Below, piece after piece: positions 57,613-64,000 of a stretch of DNA of 64,000 bases. The notes under the pieces were generated by a model, which did not search any database, had not been told where the DNA came from, and saw nothing but the letters and a program-made list of their open reading frames with translations. The translations under genes and the position numbers were made by a program. The number at the start of each line of letters is the position of its first letter. Within the stretch, counting starts at the first letter, position 1. Where the stretch lies: the NCBI GenBank assembly GCA_002256985.1, contig NCGO01000011.1:1-64000 (forward strand). The letters run 5' to 3'. Source of the stretch: Novosphingobium sp. 28-62-57 (GTDB lineage: Bacteria; Pseudomonadota; Alphaproteobacteria; Sphingomonadales; Sphingomonadaceae).

Positions 57613-58158
57613 CTATGCCTTCAACCGCATCAGCGTGATCAGCGCTTTCCCGACCTTGCGCTCAGCATCGACTTCGCAAATGCGCACGTCGGGGTTCTCT
57701 TTGAGGCCGGTCTCAAGGCTGATCCACGTGCCTTCGCCGATCCAGCCAAGCCGCGCCAGCTTTTCGATCGCCACTGCGCCCGCGCCCGTGCCATAGGGCG
57801 GATCGAGCAGCACCAGATCGAGCGGCTGCGTCGCCTTGCCCAGCGTCAGCACGGACGAGGCGCGCACATCGCACTGCGGGGCGCAGCGCAGCGCGGCAAT
57901 GTTGGCGCGGATCGCGCGCACTGCGGCAGCGTCGTTTTCCACAAATAGCGCGGTGGCCGCCCCGCGCGACAGCGCTTCAAGGCCGAGCGCGCCAGACCCT
58001 GCAAACAGATCAGCCACGGCCAGCCCTTCAAAGCTGCCAAGGCGGCTGGCGAGCATCGAGAACAGCGTCTCGCGCGTGCGATCGGCAGTGGGGCGGGTGG
58101 TATCACCCTCGGGCGCGCGCAGCGGGCGGCCGCGCCATTCTCCGGCAATTATTCTCAT
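57613..58158 (-). CDS. rsmD: 16S rRNA (guanine966-N2)-methyltransferase
   Basis: 181 aa. MRIIAGEWRGRPLRAPEGDT start, RPTADRTRETLFSML, SAM site VADLFAGSGALGLEALSRGA, and catalytic LLDPPYGTG. Start overlaps the stop of the pseudouridine synthase gene (ATGA), so rRNA-modifying genes are coupled. Confidence 0.96.
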   Translation of the reverse strand: MRIIAGEWRGRPLRAPEGDTTRPTADRTRETLFSMLASRLGSFEGLAVADLFAGSGALGLEALSRGAATALFVENDAAAVRAIRANIAALRCAPQCDVRASSVLTLGKATQPLDLVLLDPPYGTGAGAVAIEKLARLGWIGEGTWISLETGLKENPDVRICEVDAERKVGKALITLMRLKA

Positions 58159-59051
58159 TTGGCTTTCAACGTCTTGCGGAAGCGTTCAACCTGAACCTGT
58201 GGAATTTCTTCCACCGATCCGCGTTGCAGATCAGCCAGTTCGAACGGGCCATAGCTGGTGCGCAACAGGCGCGAGACTTCAAGGCCGAGGTGTTCGAGCA
58301 CGCGGCGAATCTCGCGGTTTTTGCCCTCGGTCAGCGTCATTTCGATCCACTTGTTGCGGTTGGCGCTGCGTTCCAGATTGGCGTTGATCGGGCCATAACG
58401 CACGCCATCGATCTCGATGCCCTCCATCAACTCTTCAAGCCGCGCCTGGCTGATTTCGCCAAACGTGCGCGCGCGGTAGGTGCGCGGGATGCCGGTGGAC
58501 GGCAGCTCCAGCGCGCGCTTCAATTCGCCGTCGTTGGTCATCAAAAGCAGCCCCTCGGTGTTCACGTCGAGGCGCCCGACGGGCATGACGCGCGGGGCGT
58601 TGGGCGGCATCGAATTGCGCAGCGCGGTGTAGATCGTCGGGCGGCCCGTTGGGTCACGCTCGGCGGTTATCAGGCCTGCGGGCTTGTGAAAGCGGAACAG
58701 GCGCGGGGCGGCGATGGGGCCCACCGGCTTGTCGTCCACCGAAACGCCCTTGAGGCTCGTCAGCAAGGTGGCGGGTGTGGTCACCACTTCGCCGTGGAGT
58801 TTGACGCGGCCATCCTCGATCATCCGCTCAACCTCGCGGCGGCTGGCGATTCCGGCGCGGGCGAGCAGTTTGGCGATGCGGTCGCCCTCGCGCTCACTGC
58901 CATCTTCGGCCAGCGCGCGCTTGGCGGGGACGACAGGCTGCGAGGTGCGTGGCGCGCCGCTGCGCATGGAGAACGGCTTCTTTTCGGGCGTCGTCTGCCG
59001 CGGGCTGAACCGCTTTGGGCGCTCGCCACCGTTTCTTGGGGGTAAAGTCAT
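58155..59051 (-). CDS. rluB: Ribosomal large-subunit pseudouridine synthase, RluB type
   Basis: 298 aa. Basic disordered head to about 50, S4 RNA-binding domain (RIAKLLARAGIASRREVERM), then the RsuA/RluB catalytic domain with GRLDVNTEGLLLMTNDGELK, whose Asp is the nucleophile. Modifies 23S rRNA; RluB versus RluE/F is judged by S4 presence and head. Followed by rsmD. Confidence 0.9.
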   Translation of the reverse strand: MTLPPRNGGERPKRFSPRQTTPEKKPFSMRSGAPRTSQPVVPAKRALAEDGSEREGDRIAKLLARAGIASRREVERMIEDGRVKLHGEVVTTPATLLTSLKGVSVDDKPVGPIAAPRLFRFHKPAGLITAERDPTGRPTIYTALRNSMPPNAPRVMPVGRLDVNTEGLLLMTNDGELKRALELPSTGIPRTYRARTFGEISQARLEELMEGIEIDGVRYGPINANLERSANRNKWIEMTLTEGKNREIRRVLEHLGLEVSRLLRTSYGPFELADLQRGSVEEIPQVQVERFRKTLKAK

Positions 59052-59162
59052 GTGCCGCCCTTACGCGCAAACGCGCAATCCGTCACCCCTGCGTCATCAA
59101 GGTCTGGTGCGAGGCGAAATGTCCGCTAGTCTGACGGCAGCAACGAGGGAGCAACAGCGTCG

Positions 59163-60488
59163 ATGAGCACTGAGGCCAGTGACCGGAATCTGTGGGACTC
59201 GGTGCGCCCCTATCTCGAAAAGGAATCGCTGGCCGCGTTCTTCGTCGGCATGTCGTCGGGCTTTCCCTATGCGATGATCGGCGCGACGCTGACCACGCGG
59301 CTGGCGCAGGACGGGATCGACAAGAAGACGGTGACCGCGTTCACGCTGGCGTTCCTGGTCTACAATCTGAAAGTGTTCTGGGCGTGGGTGGTCGATGGCG
59401 TACGCCTGCCGCTGATCGGACGGATGGGCCAGCGGGTATCGTGGATGCTGCTGGCAGGCGCGCTGGTGATGGCGGCAGTGGCCAATCTGGCGCTGGTCGA
59501 TCCTTCTGCTGATCTTGGCGCAACGGTTCTGGCCGCTGTACTGGTGGGCGTGGCAGGGGCAACGTTCGACATCGTGATCGATGCCTACCGGATCGAGACG
59601 TTGAAGCCCTATCAACTCGGCACCGGATCGGGGATGAGCCAATATGGCTGGCGCATCGGATCGGCAGGCGCTGGAGCCTTGGCACTGGTGGTTTCGGCCC
59701 GATATGGCTGGAGCGCTGCCTATCTGATCTGCGCGCTGTTCGCGCTGCCTGCGATGTTGACGGCGTTGGTACTGGGCGAACCTTCGCGGCACCGTGAGCC
59801 GGTGGGCAAGAAGGGTTTGGGCGAAGTCTTCACCGCCATCATTGGCCCGTTCGGGGAGTTTTTCCGGCGCAGCGGTGCGTGGCTGGTGCTGGTGTTCATC
59901 CTTGTCCACAAAGTCGGTGATACGCTGGCCAACCTCACTTTCCGCCTGCTGTTCAATGATCTGGGCTTTACCAACGATGAAATTGCGATCTGGGACATTG
60001 GCGTGGGATTCTGGGCCTATCTGATCGGCATATTCATCGGCGGCATTGCCTACACCCGCATGGGACTGAAAAATTCGGTCTTGCTGGCATTGGTCCTGAT
60101 GGCGGTATCGAACCTGTCGTTCGCGGCGCTGGCGGCGGCGGGGCATTCCAACCTCGGCATGGCGGGCGCAATCGGGTTTGAGAACCTTGCCTCAGGCTAT
60201 GGCGGGGTGGTGGTCGTCGCCTATTTCTCGGCACTGTGCGATCTGCGATACACCGCCGCGCAATATGCGCTGATCTCGGCCAGTGCGAGCGTGGTGGGTC
60301 GGTTCGCCACCGGCACCACTGCGGGCGGGCTGATCGAAGCGATGGGCTACGTGAACTTCTACGTGCTCACCACGCTGCTGGCGCTGCCGGGCGTTGCGCT
60401 GTTCTGGTGGATGGGGCGCAGCGGTCTGGTCGATGCGGCTATGGGCACGGCGGGAGCTGAGAAATCGGACGCCGATCCGTTTGCCTGA
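59163..60488 (+). CDS. AmpG-like muropeptide MFS transporter
   Basis: 441 aa with about 12 helices. AmpG/PAT family pattern: LAAFFVGMSSGFPYAMIGAT, LKVFWAWVVDGVRLPLIGRM, and DIVIDAYRIETLKPYQLGTG. AmpG brings anhydro-muropeptides from the periplasm into the cytoplasm for recycling and, in some species, beta-lactamase induction. No ampC or ampD is adjacent. An acetyl-CoA-type PAT carrier is an alternative. Confidence 0.8.
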   Translation: MSTEASDRNLWDSVRPYLEKESLAAFFVGMSSGFPYAMIGATLTTRLAQDGIDKKTVTAFTLAFLVYNLKVFWAWVVDGVRLPLIGRMGQRVSWMLLAGALVMAAVANLALVDPSADLGATVLAAVLVGVAGATFDIVIDAYRIETLKPYQLGTGSGMSQYGWRIGSAGAGALALVVSARYGWSAAYLICALFALPAMLTALVLGEPSRHREPVGKKGLGEVFTAIIGPFGEFFRRSGAWLVLVFILVHKVGDTLANLTFRLLFNDLGFTNDEIAIWDIGVGFWAYLIGIFIGGIAYTRMGLKNSVLLALVLMAVSNLSFAALAAAGHSNLGMAGAIGFENLASGYGGVVVVAYFSALCDLRYTAAQYALISASASVVGRFATGTTAGGLIEAMGYVNFYVLTTLLALPGVALFWWMGRSGLVDAAMGTAGAEKSDADPFA

Positions 60489-60498
60489 AACCCACCGT

Positions 60499-60562
60499 CC
60501 GTTCGTGTCGAGCGAAGTCGAGACACATAGCGCGGTGTCTCGACTTCGCTCGACACGAACGG
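60499..60562. repeat. 28-bp perfect inverted repeat between convergent ampG-like gene and folC
   Basis: Arms 60499-60526 and 60535-60562 with an 8-nt loop. Same sequence as the arms at 51576-51645 but with a different loop, and again between convergent genes, consistent with a bidirectional terminator. Confidence 0.85.
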
Positions 60563-60564
60563 GG

Positions 60565-61872
60565 TCAGTCGGGTATCTCGTTGTTCAATCGCAGCACTTC
60601 GCCCGCAAGGTAGAGTGAACCGACGATCAGCACGTCGCCCTCGGGCGGCAGCGCGGCCAGCGCTTCGGGCACGGTGGCATAGCTGCGTACCGGAAGGCTG
60701 GTGAAGGGCGCGAAGTCGTCCGGCTTGTGCGCGTCATGCCCCGGCGCGGGGACGACTGACAGCGACAGTGCCCGGTCCGCCAATGGCTTCAGAATCGCAG
60801 ATGGGTCCTTGTTCGCCAGCATGCCCATGATCAGATGCACCGGTGGCTGCGATGCGAGATGGCGCGCGATGGCGCGGCCTGCGTCGGGGTTGTGGCCGCC
60901 GTCGAGCCAGACTGTCCGTTCCCCAGCCAATGCCGTCAGCGGCCCCACGCCAAGGCGCTGAAGCCGCGCGGGCCAGCGCGCGTCGACAATGCCTTTGCCC
61001 ATGGCGGCCAGCGAAACTGAAACCGCAGTCTGATGCCGGATCATCGCCACAGCCAGCGCGGCATTCTCGGCCTGATGTTCACCGGGCAGCGCTGGCAGAG
61101 GCAGAGTGAGGTCGCCCTGTTCGTCGCGGTAGTGAATGGTGCTGTCGATCAGCGCATCCCAACCACGCCCCCGCATGATCAAGGGCGCGCCGATGCACAC
61201 GGCGGTTTCAGCCACCGAATCAGCGGCCACTTGCGGATAGGCCATTGTCACCAGCGGCACGCCGGGTTTGGCGATGCTGGCCTTTTCGAACGCGATCCGC
61301 GCCAATGGCTCAGTCGGCACGCCCTCTTCGGGGGCCAGCAGGAAGGCTTCGTGATCGAAGCCCAATGTCGCAATCCCGCAGACGGCAGCCGTCGGCATCA
61401 CGTTGGTGGCATCAAGCCTGCCGCCAAGCCCGGTCTCGATCACGCAAGCATCGGCAGGATGCCGCGCATAGGCGAGGAAGGTGGCGACCGTCGTCACCTC
61501 GAAGAAACTGGGGTCCAAACCTGCGCCTGCATCCAGCACTTCCTTCAGCAGCGCGGCGAGCAGATCGTCTTCGATCAGCTTTCCGGCGATGCGGATGCGT
61601 TCGTTATAGCGCACGAGGTGCGGCTTGGTGGCGGAGTGGACGGTCAGCCCCTCAGCCTCCAGCATGTACCGCAAGTAGCTGCAGGTGGAGCCTTTGCCAT
61701 TGGTCCCGGCCACATGGAATACGGGTGGCAAGGCGTTCTGGGGATCGCCGAGCCGCGCGCACAATTCGCGCACCGTATCGAGGCCTAGGCGGCCCGAGGG
61801 CAGCGACAGCGCGCCCAGGCGGTCAAGCTGGGCTTGAACCGCCGGGTTCTCGGAGATCGCGAAGTCTTTCAA
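60565..61872 (-). CDS. folC: Bifunctional folylpolyglutamate/dihydrofolate synthase
   Basis: 435 aa from TTG 61872, which sits 4-5 nt after GGGAGGGG. Mur-ligase fold with ATP loop AGTNGKGSTCSYLRYMLEAE and YARHPADACVIETGLGGRLD, plus DGGHNPDAGRAIARHL in the C-domain. Adds glutamate to dihydropteroate and folates. Last gene of a trpA-accD-folC run, separated from accD by a repeat of the mosaic family. Confidence 0.95.
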   Translation of the reverse strand: MKDFAISENPAVQAQLDRLGALSLPSGRLGLDTVRELCARLGDPQNALPPVFHVAGTNGKGSTCSYLRYMLEAEGLTVHSATKPHLVRYNERIRIAGKLIEDDLLAALLKEVLDAGAGLDPSFFEVTTVATFLAYARHPADACVIETGLGGRLDATNVMPTAAVCGIATLGFDHEAFLLAPEEGVPTEPLARIAFEKASIAKPGVPLVTMAYPQVAADSVAETAVCIGAPLIMRGRGWDALIDSTIHYRDEQGDLTLPLPALPGEHQAENAALAVAMIRHQTAVSVSLAAMGKGIVDARWPARLQRLGVGPLTALAGERTVWLDGGHNPDAGRAIARHLASQPPVHLIMGMLANKDPSAILKPLADRALSLSVVPAPGHDAHKPDDFAPFTSLPVRSYATVPEALAALPPEGDVLIVGSLYLAGEVLRLNNEIPD

Positions 61873-61925
61873 GCAACCCCTCCCTCATTGGCTTTGCCAA
61901 TGCCACCGCCCCATTTGCACTCTGT

Positions 61926-62015
61926 GAAAATGGGGAGGAATTTTGCTGATCCTCCCTGTTTTGGCGAAGCCCAAACGGGGAGGGGGACCGCCGCCGCCAG
62001 GCGGTGGTGGAGGGG
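61926..62015. repeat. Mosaic palindromic repeat between accD and folC
   Basis: Hairpin CCTCCC(CT)GTTTTGG... with CCAAACGGGGAGG (about 61951-61983) followed by GGGGGACC, variable hairpin ACCGCCGCC/GGCGGTGGT and GGAGGGGC. Same two-hairpin layout as the copies at 6.6-7.5 kb. Confidence 0.75.
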
Positions 62016-62017
62016 CT

Positions 62018-62869
62018 TTACGCCGCCGCCTTGCCCGCCATCAGATAGTCAATCAGCTGCGCCAGCGTGACCTTCAGATCACGCCGATGCGTGACCATAT
62101 CGACCATGCCATGCGCGTGGAGATATTCGGCGCGCTGGAAGCCTTCGGGCAGCTTTTCGCGGATCGTATCCTGAATCACCCGCTGTCCAGCAAAGCCAAT
62201 CAACGCACCGGGTTCGGCAATCTGAATGTCGCCCAGCATGGCGTAGCTGGCCGTCACACCGCCGGTGGTGGGATCGGTAAGCACTACGATATAGGGCAGG
62301 CCTGCGGCGCGCAGGCGCGAGATCGCCACGGTCGAACGCGGCATCTGCATCAGGCTGAGAATGCCCTCCTGCATGCGCGCGCCACCAGCAGCGGTAATGG
62401 CGATGTAGGGGCACTTCTCGCGCACCGCACGCTCGCACCCGGCAACGAAAGCATTGCCCACGGCCATGCCCATCGATCCGCCCATGAACGCAAACTCCTG
62501 CACACCGACGACCGCCTTCTGGCCCTCGATCTTGCCGAAAGCGTTGGTCAGCGCGTCGGCGTGGGGGTTGGCGGCGCGGGCGGCGCGCAGGCGATCAACG
62601 TACTTCTTGCTGTCGCGGAACTTGAGCGGGTCTTCCTTGACCTTCGGCGCTGGCAGCAGTTCGTAGCCTGCATCGAGCAACTGGTCGAGCCGCGCGTCTG
62701 CGCCGATGCGGCCATGGTGGTCGCAATGCGGGCAGACCGAAAGGTTGTCCTCATAGTCCTTGGTGAACAGCATTTCGCTGCACGAAGGGCACTTGATCCA
62801 AAGGTTGTCCGGCGTGTCCCGCTTCGGCGTGAAGGGGAGGGCGTTGCGGACTTTGTTGAGCCAACTCAT
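62018..62869 (-). CDS. accD: Acetyl-CoA carboxylase carboxyltransferase beta subunit
   Basis: 283 aa. N-terminal zinc ribbon with Cys27, Cys30, Cys46, Cys49; carboxyltransferase domain with [20 protein letters not shown] and [20 protein letters not shown]. Pairs with AccA to make malonyl-CoA for fatty acids. Lies between trpA and folC, a common alphaproteobacterial order. Confidence 0.97.
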   Translation of the reverse strand: MSWLNKVRNALPFTPKRDTPDNLWIKCPSCSEMLFTKDYEDNLSVCPHCDHHGRIGADARLDQLLDAGYELLPAPKVKEDPLKFRDSKKYVDRLRAARAANPHADALTNAFGKIEGQKAVVGVQEFAFMGGSMGMAVGNAFVAGCERAVREKCPYIAITAAGGARMQEGILSLMQMPRSTVAISRLRAAGLPYIVVLTDPTTGGVTASYAMLGDIQIAEPGALIGFAGQRVIQDTIREKLPEGFQRAEYLHAHGMVDMVTHRRDLKVTLAQLIDYLMAGKAAA

Positions 62870-62894
62870 GACTGGACCTTTATCCTCATTCCTT

Positions 62895-62988
62895 CGTCAT
62901 TGCGAGTGGCGAAGCCGCGAAGCAATCCAGTGGCGGTTCTAATCTGCTCTGGATTGCTTCATGCGGCGCTGCCGCACTCGCAATGACG
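62895..62988. repeat. Inverted dispersed repeat between trpA and accD
   Basis: Left arm 62895-62930 (CGTCATTGCGAGTGGCGAAG...) and right arm 62949-62988 (...GCACTCGCAATGACG) pair with a few mismatches and one bulge. The CGTCATTGCGAG...AGCAATCCAG family is widespread in alphaproteobacterial genomes. Confidence 0.8.
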
Positions 62989-62991
62989 ATA

Positions 62992-63786
62992 CTATTGTGT
63001 GCGGGCAGAGTGGACGGCAGCGGCCAATGCGGCAGTGAGTTCCTTCACCGGGCCTGCGGCGTCTGCACCATGTTTCGCGACGAGATCGACCAGCGCCGAG
63101 CCGACGACGACGCCATCGGCGACACGGGCGATGGCTGCAGCCTGTTCAGGCGTGCGAACGCCGAAGCCGACAGCGACCGGGATCGTGGCCGAGGCCTTGA
63201 TGCGGGCTACTGCTTCGTCAATGCTAGTTTGCGCGGCCTGCTGCATGCCGGTGATGCCCGCCACCGAGACGTAATAGAGAAAGCCCGAAGAGCCATCGAG
63301 CACCGCCGGAAGCCGCGCATGGTCGGTCGTCGGCGTGGCGAGGCGGATCAGTGAGACGCCAGCATCGCGCAGGGCAGGCCCGAGTTCCGGGTCTTCCTCA
63401 GGCGGAATGTCCACGCAGATCACGCCATCGACGCCTGCCTTCATACATTCGGCAGCGAACCAATCGGCCCCGCGAATGGTCATCGGATTGGCATAGCCCA
63501 TCAGCACGAGCGGCACTTCGGGGTGGCGCGCGCGGAACTCGGTGGCGATGCGCAGAATGTCGGCAGTCTTCGTGCCAGCGCCAAGGCTGCGGATATTCGC
63601 CTCCTGAATCGCCGGGCCATCGGCCATCGGATCAGTGAACGGCATGCCCAGCTCGATCACATCCGCGCCGCCCTCGACGAGTGCGTCGAGGATAGATGCG
63701 GTAGCGTCAGGCGTCGGGTCGCCGCCCGTGACGAAAGTGACGAGGGCGGGGCGGCCCTTGGCGAAGGCGGAGGAAAGGCGGGTCAC
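62992..63786 (-). CDS. trpA: Tryptophan synthase alpha subunit
   Basis: 264 aa from GTG 63786, with GGAGAGAGGG upstream. Catalytic Glu45 (ADVIELGMPF) and Asp56 (TDPMADGPAIQ) match Glu49 and Asp60 of the E. coli enzyme with a constant offset. Cleaves indole-glycerol phosphate to indole, which passes to TrpB. trpB is not adjacent; a DUF559-like gene overlaps the start. Confidence 0.97.
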   Translation of the reverse strand: MTRLSSAFAKGRPALVTFVTGGDPTPDATASILDALVEGGADVIELGMPFTDPMADGPAIQEANIRSLGAGTKTADILRIATEFRARHPEVPLVLMGYANPMTIRGADWFAAECMKAGVDGVICVDIPPEEDPELGPALRDAGVSLIRLATPTTDHARLPAVLDGSSGFLYYVSVAGITGMQQAAQTSIDEAVARIKASATIPVAVGFGVRTPEQAAAIARVADGVVVGSALVDLVAKHGADAAGPVKELTAALAAAVHSARTQ

Positions 63787-64000
63787 TTAGCCCTCTCTCC
63801 TTCAGGGGAGAGGGTTGGGAGAGGGGGCTGCATTTCCCCAATCACGCTCGCCAGATGGATCAAAACGCCCTCCAAATTCTGCATAACGTCAACATTCGTG
63901 TATCGCACAACCCGATAGCCTTCCGATTCCAGAAAGCGAGTCCGGATTGCATCGCGGGCATCATCAGCGTCATGCGTGTGACCATCGATTTCCACCACAA
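63783..64000 (-). CDS. DUF559-like endonuclease-fold protein (5' end outside the window)
   Basis: At least 71 aa, cut by the right edge. VEIDGHTHDADDARDAIRTR then FLESEGYRVVRYTNVDVMQN fits the C-terminal half of DUF559 proteins (Vsr-like fold, E/D-D-x-H-type active site VEIDGHTH). The last residues (LPTLSPEGERAK) are a translation of the CTCTCCCCTTCAGGGGAGAG-type repeat. Its stop overlaps the trpA GTG (GTGA). Confidence 0.7.
   Translation of the reverse strand, partial: VVEIDGHTHDADDARDAIRTRFLESEGYRVVRYTNVDVMQNLEGVLIHLASVIGEMQPPLPTLSPEGERAK

Overview
The window is a GC-rich stretch of an alphaproteobacterial chromosome. Gene content and protein flavour point to the Sphingomonadales, probably Novosphingobium or a close relative. 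The clues are an LigAB-type protocatechuate dioxygenase, a CpdR-like receiver, AmpG- and KefB-type transporters, SapC, an S5 protein with a Gly/Arg-rich head, and abundant sphingomonad-style intergenic palindromes. The genus is an inference; there is no rRNA here to confirm it.

Positions 1-10 kb: a possible IS21-type end at the left edge; a tail-anchored LuxR-type regulator divergent from a NarL-type histidine kinase/response regulator pair; a Rap1a/Tai-like secreted protein; ligAB; two convergent phage-flavoured small genes set in repeats; a 1-kb mosaic of short palindromic repeats; and an AT-rich island carrying one OLD-family ATPase/TOPRIM nuclease.

Positions 10.5-29.7 kb: the translation core. 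The str operon (rpsL-rpsG-fusA-tuf, ended by a terminator) is followed by the S10-spc block from rpsJ to secY and adk. The usual rpsM-rpsK-rpoA-rplQ segment does not follow adk; an exported SRPBCC protein and then recA (with an alphaproteobacterial SOS box) come instead. Short palindromic repeats have settled in the spacers of these ribosomal operons.

Positions 29.7-46.7 kb: a tandem repeat triplet; a glycosyltransferase-2/TPR-barrel pair likely making and exporting a polysaccharide; a GST ending exactly at a 265-bp element with 33-bp perfect terminal inverted repeats; a methyltransferase; alaS with an AT-rich HNH gene coupled to its stop; kefB; icd; an enoyl-CoA hydratase; a GT87-like membrane protein; tRNA-Val(GAC); cpdR divergent from an N-formylglutamate amidohydrolase-like gene.

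Positions 46.7-64 kb: an unannotated small RNA candidate carrying an exposed anti-Shine-Dalgarno motif, sapC, a D-2-hydroxyacid FAD dehydrogenase, rhlE, a DUF4272-like gene, uvrD/pcrA, two small envelope proteins, an MHS-type MFS carrier, rluB-rsmD, ampG, and the trpA-accD-folC run, with a DUF559-like nuclease gene cut by the right edge.

No complete undescribed multi-gene system is evident. The best candidates for new biology are the small RNA at about 46.71-46.86 kb, the 265-bp inverted-repeat element, the orphan OLD nuclease with a structured upstream region, the HNH gene coupled to alaS, and the mosaic repeats whose hairpins vary in sequence but keep their pairing.
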